Positions 26,274 to 34,989 of a stretch of DNA of 48,108 bases are shown piece after piece (within the stretch, counting starts at the first letter, position 1; each line of letters starts with the position of its first letter). The notes under the pieces were generated by a model, which was not told the DNA's origin, did not search any database, and was given only the letters and a program-made list of their open reading frames with translations. The position numbers and the translations under genes were made by a program. This DNA comes from Planctomycetaceae bacterium (GTDB lineage: Bacteria > Planctomycetota > Planctomycetia > Planctomycetales > Planctomycetaceae). Location: the NCBI GenBank assembly GCA_002724315.1, contig PBOJ01000031.1, positions 1 through 48,108 on the forward strand. Direction: 5' to 3'.

Positions 26274-27605
26274 ATGAAGATCTCACGACTGGTCGTCCAG
26301 GAAATCGCTCATCGTTTCGTCAATTTCGTCCTCGCCGTCATCGGTGTCTCGATCGCCGTCGCCTGCCTGGTTGCCTCGGTCACGATGATCGACGCCGGCG
26401 AGATCCAGTCACAAAAACTGGTGGCCGAGGGGAAAACCGAATCTGAGCGGCTGGTGGCCAAGCGGGAAAAGGAGGTCAAGGACGCCGGAAAACAACTCAA
26501 CGACGAGATGCGGAAAATCACGAAGGGGCTGGGCTTCAACATCGTCGTGCTGGCCGAGGACGAGGACATCGCGGCATTCCACGCCGAAGGAACGCCGACG
26601 CGGACGATGCCTCAGGAGTACGTCGACCGGCTGGCCAAGTCGCCGATCGTCGTCATCAATCACTTGCTGCCGATTGTCACCAAGAAAGTCGAGTGGGCCG
26701 AGGAGAAACAGACCATCGTTCTGACCGGGACCAGGGGTGAGGTTCCGCAGGCTCACCGCGACCCGAAGAAACCGCTGCTGGACCTGGTCCCCAAGGGCAA
26801 GGTCGTGCTGGGTTACCGGCTGCATCACCCACGGAAGCTGAAGCCGGGCAGCAAGCTGACGATCAACGGCCGTGAACTGGAGGTGGTCAAGTGCCATCCC
26901 GAACGCGGTTCGGTCGACGATGTCACCGCCTGGGTCAATCTCGAGGAGGCCCAGCAGATGCTGGACATGGAGAACCTGGTCAACGCGATTCTGGCGCTGG
27001 AGTGCAACTGCGCGACAGTGGACCGAATCGCGGAGATCCGTGGTGAGATCGCCAAGGTGCTGCCGGGAACCCAGATCCTGGAACGCGGCCGCAAGGCCCT
27101 GGCGCGAGCCGAGGCCCGCAACAAGGCCAAAAAAACGGCCGAGGCGTCACTGAAAGCCGCGCGGACATCCGGCGAGCAGATGATCGCCAGCCGCCAGGCC
27201 AACGCCGACCAGATGATCGCCAGCCGCAAGGCCCAGGCCAACGTGCTCGTTCCCCTGGCGGTGGTTGGCAGCTTCGCCTGGATCGTGTTGCTGGCCGTGG
27301 GTAACGCCCGACAGCGCCGCGGCGAGATCGGCATTCTGCGGGCCATCGGCATGGGCAGTCGGGATGTGCTGGTGCTGTTTCTTGGCAAAGCCCTGCTGGT
27401 GGGACTGGCCGGCGGAGCCATCGGATACATCGTCGGGTACCTGGTCGGCACTGGGTACAGCGGCCCGATCGACCAGAGCCTCTTCGACCTCAACTGGCTG
27501 CTGACCGCACTGCTGATGGCTCCGGCCCTCTCGGCTGCAGCCACCTGGCTGCCCGCCCTGGTCGCCGCAGGCCAGGACCCGGCCGTCGTGCTGCAAGAAC
27601 AATAA
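26274..27605 (+). CDS. ABC transporter permease, FtsX/MacB type
   Basis: A 443-residue permease with the MacB/LolC topology. One N-terminal transmembrane helix (about 13-40, FVNFVLAVIGVSIAVACLV) is followed by a large extracytoplasmic domain of about 280 residues. Three C-terminal helices complete it (about 325-342, 362-390 and 400-430), the first followed by RRGEIGILRAIGMGSRDV, the conserved FtsX-domain motif. The extracytoplasmic domain ends in a Lys/Ala/Gln-rich coiled-coil-like stretch with a repeated QMIASR. It is probably an efflux or lipoprotein-release type transporter rather than an importer. ATG 26274 fits the first helix. Its ATPase follows 27 bp downstream. Confidence 0.85.
   Translation: MKISRLVVQEIAHRFVNFVLAVIGVSIAVACLVASVTMIDAGEIQSQKLVAEGKTESERLVAKREKEVKDAGKQLNDEMRKITKGLGFNIVVLAEDEDIAAFHAEGTPTRTMPQEYVDRLAKSPIVVINHLLPIVTKKVEWAEEKQTIVLTGTRGEVPQAHRDPKKPLLDLVPKGKVVLGYRLHHPRKLKPGSKLTINGRELEVVKCHPERGSVDDVTAWVNLEEAQQMLDMENLVNAILALECNCATVDRIAEIRGEIAKVLPGTQILERGRKALARAEARNKAKKTAEASLKAARTSGEQMIASRQANADQMIASRKAQANVLVPLAVVGSFAWIVLLAVGNARQRRGEIGILRAIGMGSRDVLVLFLGKALLVGLAGGAIGYIVGYLVGTGYSGPIDQSLFDLNWLLTALLMAPALSAAATWLPALVAAGQDPAVVLQEQ
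27177..27227 (+). repeat. 18-bp direct repeat with 33-bp period inside the permease gene
   Basis: CAGATGATCGCCAGCCGC occurs exactly at 27177-27194 and again at 27210-27227, encoding QMIASR twice, 11 residues apart. An 11-residue period is compatible with a long helix or coiled coil next to the second membrane helix. It suggests a recent in-frame duplication. Confidence 0.8.
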
Positions 27606-27632
27606 ACCCGTACCATTTCCATTCGGCACCAC

Positions 27633-28301
27633 ATGCTGATTTCTCTCGACCACATCACCAAGACCTACACCGGCGACGCCGGTCCGATCGTGGCTGTCGA
27701 CGACGTCAGCGTGTCGGTCGAGGCAGGCGAATTCGTGGCGGTGGTGGGCCCAAGTGGCTGCGGCAAGACCACCCTGCTGCTGGTCGCCGGCGGACTGCTG
27801 CGACCCGAGAACGGTGAGGTGAGCATCGACGGCACCGATCCCTACTCTCTTTCCGGCGAGCAACGGGCCCGCTTTCGGGCCGAACAAATCGGGTTCGTCT
27901 TCCAGCAATTCCACCTGGTCCCCTATCTCAACATCCTGGACAACGTGATGGCGCCGGCCCTGGTGACAGGCGAAACATCGGCCCGCGAACGCGCCGGGAT
28001 TCTCGTGGAACGATTCGGCCTGGCCGACCGTCTGGGACATCGACCGGGACAGCTGAGCACCGGTGAGCGGCAACGAGTCGCGTTGGCGCGGGCCCTGTTG
28101 AACGAACCCCGCGTGATCCTGGCAGATGAACCGACCGGAAACCTCGATGGCGACAACAGTGAACAGGTGCTTCAGGCCCTGAAGACGTTTGCTGACGAAG
28201 GCGGTGCCGTGCTGCTGGTGACACACGATCCTGATGCCGTGGCATTTGCCGGACGACAGGTCGTGCTGCAGGGAGGCCAGCTGGCCTCTTCGGAGAGCTA
28301 A
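27633..28301 (+). CDS. ABC transporter ATP-binding protein (LolD/MacB type)
   Basis: A 222-residue ATPase partner of the preceding permease. Walker A is GPSGCGKTT (39-47), followed by [13 protein letters not shown] (Q-loop), Walker [14 protein letters not shown] and the H-loop LVTHD. The signature reads LSTGERQR rather than LSGGQ, a mild deviation that retains the Ser and second Gly. The gene is 27 bp after the permease and 22 bp before the PQQ-propeller gene. The three genes 24954-28301 form a probable accessory/permease/ATPase transporter unit. Confidence 0.9.
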   Translation: MLISLDHITKTYTGDAGPIVAVDDVSVSVEAGEFVAVVGPSGCGKTTLLLVAGGLLRPENGEVSIDGTDPYSLSGEQRARFRAEQIGFVFQQFHLVPYLNILDNVMAPALVTGETSARERAGILVERFGLADRLGHRPGQLSTGERQRVALARALLNEPRVILADEPTGNLDGDNSEQVLQALKTFADEGGAVLLVTHDPDAVAFAGRQVVLQGGQLASSES

Positions 28302-28323
28302 GAACGGATTGGGGAAACTACCA

Positions 28324-31300
28324 GTGCGATCCACCGGTCGCTACCAAATTCTGCTGATGATGATGTCGTTGCTGACTCGGCCGGCCGTCGCGGCCGACTG
28401 GCCGATGTGGCGTCACGACGCACGTCGTTCAGCCAGTACCCCCGAATCACTTGCTCCCATCCTTCATCGGCAATGGACACGGCACCTGCCCAAGCTCCAG
28501 GGAGCCTGGCTCGACCAGGACACCCTGACCACCGACGCCGTCTACCAGCCGATCGCCGCCGGCGGCCTGCTGCTGATCGGTTCCTCCCACGACGACAGCC
28601 TGTCCGCCTGGGATTTGGCCACCGGCACCCTCCGCTGGCGGTTCTACACCGACGGGCCGATCCGCTACGCCCCGGCCGCCGCAAACGGCCGTGTCTACCT
28701 GGTTGCCGATGACGGGTGCCTGTACTGCCTGGAGCTGGCCAGCGGCAGACAGCTGTTCCGAGTCTGCGCAGCCCCGCGTGATCAACGGGTGCTGGGCAAC
28801 AGCCGGTTGATTTCGGCCTGGCCGGCCCGAGGTGGACCGGTGCTGGCCGACGGACAGGTCTACTTCGCCGCCAGCATCTGGCCTTTCATGGGCATCTTCA
28901 TCCAGGCCGTCGATGCACAAACCGGGACGGTGACCTGGCGAAACGACGGCACGGGCTCGACGTACATCCTGCAGCCACACAACAGCCCCGCCTTCGCCGG
29001 CCTGGCCCCACAGGGGTACCTGGCCGCGTCCGGAGATGCGTTGATCGTTCCCAACGGTCGCAGCGTGCCCGCCCGACTGAACCGCAAGACGGGACAACTC
29101 GAATATTTTCGCCTGTCGCTGCACCGAAGCAGCGGCGGGGATCAAGTCGCCATCTCCGGCAATGTGTTTCTCAATGGCGGCGCTGCGTTCGACCTGAAGA
29201 CCGGCCTCGGAATCATCCAGCTGGAGGCGACCGGTTGTCCGGTGCTCGCCGACGGACTGGCCTACACCAGTGGCAACCGGGTGACCGCGATCGACGTGGA
29301 CCATCCCGAGGTGTCCTCCACCGTGAACAAAAAAGGCGTCCAGCAGACCAAGGTGAGTTTCCCGGAAAAGTGGACGACACCAATCAAGTGCAGACTGTTC
29401 CTGAAAGCTGGGTCTCGACTCTACGGCAGCCACGACCGCACGCTACTGGCGATCGATCCGCCGACGAACACGCGGGCGGCGAAACTCGCCTGGTCCCAGC
29501 CACTTGAAGGGGTCTCGGCCAAGGGTTCGGTCGCCGGGATGCTGGTCGCTGACGGCCGCCTGGTCGTGGTGACCACCGAGGGAGCGATCTCCTGCTACGG
29601 GGCTGACAAGGTTGAGAGCCCTGTCGAGTTCGGCCTGCCGGCTCCCACGTCACTGGCCAACGACGACCCCTCGGTCCAGGCCGCCGAAGCCATGATCGAA
29701 ACGCTGTCGTCCCCGACCGGTGGCATCGCCGTGGTGCTGGGCCTGGACGACGGCAACCTGATGCGGGGACTGGCACATCACCCAAGGTGGCAGGTGATCG
29801 GCATCGACGGCGATGCCCGGCGGGTCGAGAAGATCCGTCACAGCCTGGACGCCGCCGGCGTCCCACGGAACCGGGTGGCGGTGCACCACGCCGACCCACT
29901 CACCATCGGATTGCCCCCCTACCTGGCCCACCTGGTCACCACCGAGAATCTCGAGGCGTCCGGTTTCGACAAGACCGAGCGATTCGCCGCACGGGTCTTC
30001 GGCGTACTGCGTCCCTATGGCGGCCGTGCCCTGCTGCCACTCTCCAACACACAGAACGAGAGTCTGGCCGTCGCGTTGGCCAGTCAACGCTGCCCCGGAC
30101 ACCGCCTGGCTTCCTCCCAGGGCCAGACCATCCTGTCCCGTCCGGGACCGCTTCCCGGATCGGCCGCCTGGACTCACCAGTACGCCGACGTGGGCAACAC
30201 CTCGGTCTCCAACGACGACCTGGTCAAGGCACCGCTGGGACTGCTGTGGTTCGGAGGAAGCTCCAACCACGGCATCCTGCCACGGCACGGCCACGGCCCG
30301 ACCGAACAGGTGGTCGGGGGCCGGTTGTTCATCGAGGGCCCCGACCTGATGCGAGCCGTCGATGTCTACACCGGACGAGTGCTCTGGGAGGTCTCGCTGC
30401 CGGGTGTCGGGCAAGCTTTCAATTTCACCGGCCACCAGCCCGGAGCCAACGCCACCGGCAGCAACTACGTCAGCACCGAAGACGCCGTCTACGTCGCCTA
30501 CCAATCCCGGTGCGTCAAACTGGATTCGGCGACGGGGGAAGTGATCGCCGAGTTTCCCCTGCCGCCGCTGGGCAGCGGGCCCAAACCGAAATGGGGCTAC
30601 ATCGCCGTCACCGGTGACCTGCTGATCGCCGGGGCCGAACCGCTGGTGAACGAGGGGAAGCGGATCGGCAGCAACACCCACGACGGCACCACGAGCCGCT
30701 TCCTGGTTGTGATGAATCGCCACAACGGCAAGGTGCTCTGGACCCGAGAGGCCCACCACGCCTTCGGCCACAACGCGATTGTCGCCAGCAAGGACCTGCT
30801 GTACGTGATCGATCGGTTGCCCGAGACCATCATCGCGCTGATGGCTCGCCGCGGTCGCAAGCCGACGGGCAAACCCCGCCTGGTTGCCTTCAACGCCAGG
30901 ACCGGCCGCGAGGCCTGGAGCACCACCGAGAATGTCTTTGGCACCTGGCTGGGACTCTCCACACAACACAACCTGCTGTTGCAATGCGGCCGCCCCGCAC
31001 GCGACATGCTCACCAGCGAACCCGACGACCGGATGATCGTCTACCAGGCCCGGTCCGGAAAGATCCGCTGGGACAAGAAACTGGCCTACAGCGGGCCCTG
31101 CCTGCTGCGCGGCGAGACGATCATCACGCAAGGCCAAGCCGTGTCATTGCTGACCGGTGAACCGATCACTCGCACCAACCCCCTGACCGGACTCACACAA
31201 CCCTGGGGCTACACCCGCAACTACGGCTGCAATTCGGCAGTGGCCAGTCGACACCTGCTGACATTTCGCTCGGCAGCAGCCGGCTACTTCGATCTGACTC

Positions 31301-32004
31301 GGGACGGTGGGACGGGCAACCTGGGCGGATTCCGCTCGAGCTGCTCGTCGAACCTGATCTGTGCCGACGGAGTGCTGAATGCTCCCGACTACACCCGCAC
31401 CTGCAACTGCTCGTACCAGAACCAGTCCTCACTGGCCCTGGTTCACGATCCGCGGATCGAGATGTGGACCTTCAACCAGCTGACAATCGGCAATGCGCCA
31501 CTGAAACACCTGGGACTGAACCTGGGTGCTCCGGGCGACCGGCCCGACGACGACGGCACGCTGTGGCTCGAATACCCTGTGGTGGGCGGACCGTCACCGA
31601 AACTCCAGGTGACGGTGAAACCCGCATCAGTCAAATGGTTCCTCGGTCACTCGGAACGGATCGATGTGGGACCGGGGGGTGGGCCAACCTGGGTAGGCGC
31701 CTCGGGTGCTCGCGGCATCCACTCGATCGAAATCGGGCTGCCGGGAAAAGCGACCTACAAGGTGAGTCTCCACTTCACCGAGCCCGACCGCATCCAGCCG
31801 GGCGAGCGACGATTTTCGATTCACGTCGGCGGAAAACTGATCCATCGCAATCTCGACCTGGCTGCCTCTGTCGGCGTCGGAAAGACACTGACGGTGGACA
31901 TCGATTCGGTGGAGGTCGAGGGGAAACTGGACGTGAAACTGACTCCGGCGGCCGGCTCGCGTCCCCCGGTGCTGAGCGGTGTCGAGATTCATGTGGTGCA
32001 GTGA
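28324..32004 (+). CDS. Secreted PQQ-type beta-propeller protein with inserted methyltransferase-fold domain and malectin-like C-terminus
   Basis: A very large 1226-residue exported protein. The signal peptide ends RPAVAA before DWPMWRHDARRSA, the usual start of planctomycete PQQ-like propellers. Propeller repeats of the form (A/V)DxxTGxxxWR run to about residue 440 (AWDLATGTLRWRF, AVDAQTGTVTWRN). Residues about 446-590 look like a class I Rossmann methyltransferase (VVLGLDDGNL, VIGIDGDARRVEKI, FGVLRPYGGRALLP). A second propeller section follows (617-1090: AVDVYTGRVLWEV, AFNARTGREAWST). The last 130 residues resemble a malectin-type carbohydrate-binding domain (YKVSLHFTEPDRIQPGERRF). GTG 28324 is preferred; the frame opens earlier but overlaps the ATPase gene. 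Catalysis is unproven. Confidence 0.82.
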   Translation: MRSTGRYQILLMMMSLLTRPAVAADWPMWRHDARRSASTPESLAPILHRQWTRHLPKLQGAWLDQDTLTTDAVYQPIAAGGLLLIGSSHDDSLSAWDLATGTLRWRFYTDGPIRYAPAAANGRVYLVADDGCLYCLELASGRQLFRVCAAPRDQRVLGNSRLISAWPARGGPVLADGQVYFAASIWPFMGIFIQAVDAQTGTVTWRNDGTGSTYILQPHNSPAFAGLAPQGYLAASGDALIVPNGRSVPARLNRKTGQLEYFRLSLHRSSGGDQVAISGNVFLNGGAAFDLKTGLGIIQLEATGCPVLADGLAYTSGNRVTAIDVDHPEVSSTVNKKGVQQTKVSFPEKWTTPIKCRLFLKAGSRLYGSHDRTLLAIDPPTNTRAAKLAWSQPLEGVSAKGSVAGMLVADGRLVVVTTEGAISCYGADKVESPVEFGLPAPTSLANDDPSVQAAEAMIETLSSPTGGIAVVLGLDDGNLMRGLAHHPRWQVIGIDGDARRVEKIRHSLDAAGVPRNRVAVHHADPLTIGLPPYLAHLVTTENLEASGFDKTERFAARVFGVLRPYGGRALLPLSNTQNESLAVALASQRCPGHRLASSQGQTILSRPGPLPGSAAWTHQYADVGNTSVSNDDLVKAPLGLLWFGGSSNHGILPRHGHGPTEQVVGGRLFIEGPDLMRAVDVYTGRVLWEVSLPGVGQAFNFTGHQPGANATGSNYVSTEDAVYVAYQSRCVKLDSATGEVIAEFPLPPLGSGPKPKWGYIAVTGDLLIAGAEPLVNEGKRIGSNTHDGTTSRFLVVMNRHNGKVLWTREAHHAFGHNAIVASKDLLYVIDRLPETIIALMARRGRKPTGKPRLVAFNARTGREAWSTTENVFGTWLGLSTQHNLLLQCGRPARDMLTSEPDDRMIVYQARSGKIRWDKKLAYSGPCLLRGETIITQGQAVSLLTGEPITRTNPLTGLTQPWGYTRNYGCNSAVASRHLLTFRSAAAGYFDLTRDGGTGNLGGFRSSCSSNLICADGVLNAPDYTRTCNCSYQNQSSLALVHDPRIEMWTFNQLTIGNAPLKHLGLNLGAPGDRPDDDGTLWLEYPVVGGPSPKLQVTVKPASVKWFLGHSERIDVGPGGGPTWVGASGARGIHSIEIGLPGKATYKVSLHFTEPDRIQPGERRFSIHVGGKLIHRNLDLAASVGVGKTLTVDIDSVEVEGKLDVKLTPAAGSRPPVLSGVEIHVVQ

Positions 32005-32088
32005 TTCTTGGTCGGCCACGTTGGTCACCACCCCACTTGATCCTCTATGCTGGGCGTGTCACGCAATCGGAGCGATTCGAGACTGATC

Positions 32089-33672
32089 ATGCTGTCCACG
32101 ACACGGGAATCAGACCGCCGCCGCGGTGCAGTCAGCAACCACGCCGTGATGGCCATCATCGGACTGCTTGTCCTGGTCAGCCTGGGCGTGTTGTTGAGTC
32201 AGATGGGGCAGGTGAAACCGGCCAAATCGGCCGGCGGGAACGAGAAAGCCACCACCTCGCTGACATTCTTCTGCGCCGCAGGAATCCGCAAGCCGGTCGA
32301 GGCGGTCGCTAAGCGGTACCTCGAGGAATACGGCGTCCAGGTCAACCTGGATTATGGCGGTTCCAACACCCTGCTGAGTCGCATCGACACGGCCAAGACC
32401 GGGGACCTGTACCTGGCTGCCGACGAGAGCTATATCAACTCGGCCCGCAAGAAGGGACTGGTGGCCGAGTCGCTTTCGCTGGCACGAATGAAGCCGGTGA
32501 TCGCCGTGGCCGACGGCAACCCCAAGAACATCACCCGCATCGAAGACCTACTTCGCGAGGATGTCCGCACCGTGCTGGGCAACCCCGACCAGGCGGCCGT
32601 GGGCAAAAGAACCCGAAAGCTCCTGAAAGCGTCGGGACACTGGACGAAACTCGAAGCGCTGGTCCGGCAGACGGGCACCTTCCAGCCAACGGTGCCCGAA
32701 GTGGCCAACACGGTGAAGATCGGCGGTGCCGACGCAGCAGTGATCTGGAACACGACCACCACGATCGTCGACGGGATCGAAGCGATCGAGGTCCCCGAAC
32801 TGGACAAGGGAGAGGTGCTGGTCACCGTGGGTGTTTTGACCAGCGCGGTCAATCCGACCGAGTCGCTGAGATTCGCCCGATACCTGGCCGCATCGGACCG
32901 CGGCCTGAAGGAATTCCGCAAGTTCGGCTTCACGCCGGTCGACGGCGACAAGTGGTCTGAGACCCCCGAGTTGACCTTCTTTTGCGGATCGGTCAACCGC
33001 CGAGCGGTTGAACAGGCGATCAAAAGCTTCCAGGCCCGCGAGGGCGTGCAGGTCAACACCGTTTTCAACGGCTGCGGAATCCTGACGGCGCAGATGAAGA
33101 CGATCACCGACAAGAAACTGACCGGCTTCCCGGACACCTACATGGCCTGCGACAAGTATTACCTGGAAATCGTCGACGGGTTGTTCCAGGACGCGGTAGA
33201 GATCTCCGATACCGAGGTCGTGATCGCCGTGCCCAAGGGGAATCCCAAGCAGATCAAGTCCCTGGCGGACCTGGCCCGCCCCGGCGTGAGAGTCGCCGTC
33301 GGACAGCCCGACCAGTGCACCATAGGCGTGCTGACCCGACAGGTGCTGGAAGCTGAGAAAGTCTACGAACAGGTGATGGCCAACGTCGTGACCCAGACGG
33401 CCACCTCGGCACTGTTGATCGCCCCGGTGTCGACCGGAGCCGCCGACGCTTCACTGGCGTACCTGACGGACACGACGGCCGAAGCGGAAAAGGTCGACGC
33501 CGTCAGAATCACATCGGCGGCCGCCAAGGCGATCCAGCCCATGGGAATCTCCAAGACCAGCCGCAACAAGCACCTCGCCCGACGCCTGATTCGCGCGATC
33601 ACCAGGGCCCGGTCCGACTTCGAAGCGGCCGGATTCCACTGGCGGTTCGACACCGACGGCTCCGGTTCCTAG
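32089..33672 (+). CDS. Membrane-anchored tandem ModA-like substrate-binding protein
   Basis: A 527-residue protein with a single N-terminal helix (about 19-38) that looks like an anchor, followed by two complete periplasmic-binding domains of the molybdate/tungstate ModA type. Domain 1 (57-285) starts LTFFCAAGIRKP and domain 2 (294-515) starts LTFFCGSVNRRA. Both show the ModA landmarks (GVQVN, GNPDQ/GQPDQ, FGFTPVDGD). In domain 2 four positions in the expected ligand-pocket loops are cysteine: C299, C329 (E. coli ModA Ser39 position), C354 and C410. Domain 1 has C62, S92, A111 and A169 there. ATG 32047 is a less likely start. It is followed 55 bp later by a ModB-like permease. The ligand may be an oxyanion or a soft metal; this is inferred. 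Confidence 0.85.
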   Translation: MLSTTRESDRRRGAVSNHAVMAIIGLLVLVSLGVLLSQMGQVKPAKSAGGNEKATTSLTFFCAAGIRKPVEAVAKRYLEEYGVQVNLDYGGSNTLLSRIDTAKTGDLYLAADESYINSARKKGLVAESLSLARMKPVIAVADGNPKNITRIEDLLREDVRTVLGNPDQAAVGKRTRKLLKASGHWTKLEALVRQTGTFQPTVPEVANTVKIGGADAAVIWNTTTTIVDGIEAIEVPELDKGEVLVTVGVLTSAVNPTESLRFARYLAASDRGLKEFRKFGFTPVDGDKWSETPELTFFCGSVNRRAVEQAIKSFQAREGVQVNTVFNGCGILTAQMKTITDKKLTGFPDTYMACDKYYLEIVDGLFQDAVEISDTEVVIAVPKGNPKQIKSLADLARPGVRVAVGQPDQCTIGVLTRQVLEAEKVYEQVMANVVTQTATSALLIAPVSTGAADASLAYLTDTTAEAEKVDAVRITSAAAKAIQPMGISKTSRNKHLARRLIRAITRARSDFEAAGFHWRFDTDGSGS

Positions 33673-33727
33673 ACGGTTCGCCGATTGCGGCCCGCTTTTC
33701 GAAACCTGCTCATTCGACATCCAAACC

Positions 33728-34642
33728 ATGTCGTCCACCGCCAACGTCGATGCAGCCGAACAGGCGTACCGCCCGCCGTCGGACACTCCGTTTTTGGTCG
33801 GCCTGGGAATCATCTCGAGTGTCTATGTCCTGCTGCTGATCGGGTTGCTGATCGGTGACGTGGCCTACATCGCCACCGGAAACCTGGCCGACACCGTGGA
33901 ATTGCCCGGTTGGCTCGAGTGGTCGCGACCGGCACTACGGCCTCTGCTGTCGATGGTGGCCACACTGGGCACTCCCGAGATTCGCTACTCGGTCCAGTTG
34001 ACGATGATCAGTTGCCTGTTCTCGGCGCTGCTCTCGTTGTTCGTCGCCATTCCCACCTCCTACCTGCTCAGTCGACACGAATTCCCCGGCAAGAACCTGC
34101 TGGATGCGATCCTGGACATCCCCATCGTGCTGCCCCCGCTTGTGGTGGGACTGAGCCTGTTGATCCTGTTTCAATTCGTGCCGGACATCAGCATCGGAGG
34201 GGACACCTACAGCCTGAGAAACGCGATCGTCTTCCAGGTACCGGCGGTGGTGTTGGCCCAGTTCATGGTCGCTGCCGCGTTCGCGGTACGGGTGATGCGA
34301 GCGACGTTCGACCAGGTCGATCCCCGACCCGAACAGGTGGCTTTGACCCTGGGTTGCAATCAGTCCCAGGCCTTCTGGCGAGTCGTGCTGCCACAGTGCG
34401 GCAACGGGATGCTGACGGCCGGCACGCTGGCCTGGGCCCGCTCGCTGGGCGAGTTCGGCCCGCTGCTGATCTTCGCCGGAGCCACGCGGATGAAGACCGA
34501 AGTGCTCTCGACCACGGTGTTTCTCGAACTGAGTATCGGGAACCTGGAAGGAGCGGTTGCCGTTTCACTGTTGATGGTCGCCTGCGCAGTCTTGGTTCTG
34601 GTGATCGCCCGGATCTGGGGCTCTCGTGGGTTGTCGTTGTAG
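33728..34642 (+). CDS. modB: ModB-like molybdate/tungstate-type ABC permease
   Basis: A 304-residue permease of the binding-protein-dependent importer class. It has about six membrane helices (near 23-45, 95-115, 130-150, 177-197, 240-260 and 275-297) and the cytoplasmic coupling loop EQVALTLGCNQSQAFWRVVLP, the EAA motif of ModB/CysT-type permeases. The segment LDIPIVLPPLVVGLSLLILF is characteristic of the molybdate/tungstate branch. It would pair with the double binding protein encoded just upstream. No ModC-type ATPase follows: the next genes are MoaD- and MoeB-like. Tungstate- and sulfate-type permeases are similar, so the symbol is a best guess. Confidence 0.82.
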   Translation: MSSTANVDAAEQAYRPPSDTPFLVGLGIISSVYVLLLIGLLIGDVAYIATGNLADTVELPGWLEWSRPALRPLLSMVATLGTPEIRYSVQLTMISCLFSALLSLFVAIPTSYLLSRHEFPGKNLLDAILDIPIVLPPLVVGLSLLILFQFVPDISIGGDTYSLRNAIVFQVPAVVLAQFMVAAAFAVRVMRATFDQVDPRPEQVALTLGCNQSQAFWRVVLPQCGNGMLTAGTLAWARSLGEFGPLLIFAGATRMKTEVLSTTVFLELSIGNLEGAVAVSLLMVACAVLVLVIARIWGSRGLSL

Positions 34643-34684
34643 CAACGAGTCGGGACGATCGGGGAGACCCCGAAAGGACATGCC

Positions 34685-34966
34685 ATGCAGGTCACCGTCG
34701 AATACACCGCGCAGATCAAGTCGATCGCCGGATTGGCCAGGGAGGTGATCAAGCTGGACGGGCCGTGCACAGTCGCCGACATCGCCCGTCAAGTCGCCTC
34801 GGCTCGAGGCGAAGACCTGGCCGGGATCCTGCTCGATGAGAACGGCCAACCCCGTCCCTCGATCCTGGTTTTCCGTGGCGAGGACCAGGTCCGTTGGGAT
34901 GACACCTCGACAGTGGTCTCCGACGGCGACACCATCACACTGCTCTCGCCCGTCTCGGGCGGCTAG
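34685..34966 (+). CDS. MoaD/ThiS-family sulfur carrier-like protein
   Basis: A 93-residue ubiquitin-like protein that ends in Gly-Gly (residues 92-93), the site of C-terminal adenylation and thiocarboxylation in MoaD and ThiS. The strand order (MQVTVEYTAQIKSIAG, VSDGDTITLLSPVSGG) fits the MoaD subfamily, whose terminal motif is (P)xxGG. It lies between a ModB-like permease and a MoeB/ThiF-like gene and could supply sulfur for molybdenum or tungsten cofactor assembly. MoaA, MoaC and MoaE genes are absent here. ThiS is the alternative, but the transporter context favours a metal cofactor. Confidence 0.85.
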   Translation: MQVTVEYTAQIKSIAGLAREVIKLDGPCTVADIARQVASARGEDLAGILLDENGQPRPSILVFRGEDQVRWDDTSTVVSDGDTITLLSPVSGG

Positions 34967-34989
34967 TCCCGAACCTGCACCAGGCTGCC

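Noticed and set aside
29650..31137. 495-codon minus-strand open frame inside the PQQ-propeller gene
   Set aside because: The plus-strand propeller repeats and methyltransferase-fold segment explain the region; the antisense product is low-complexity.
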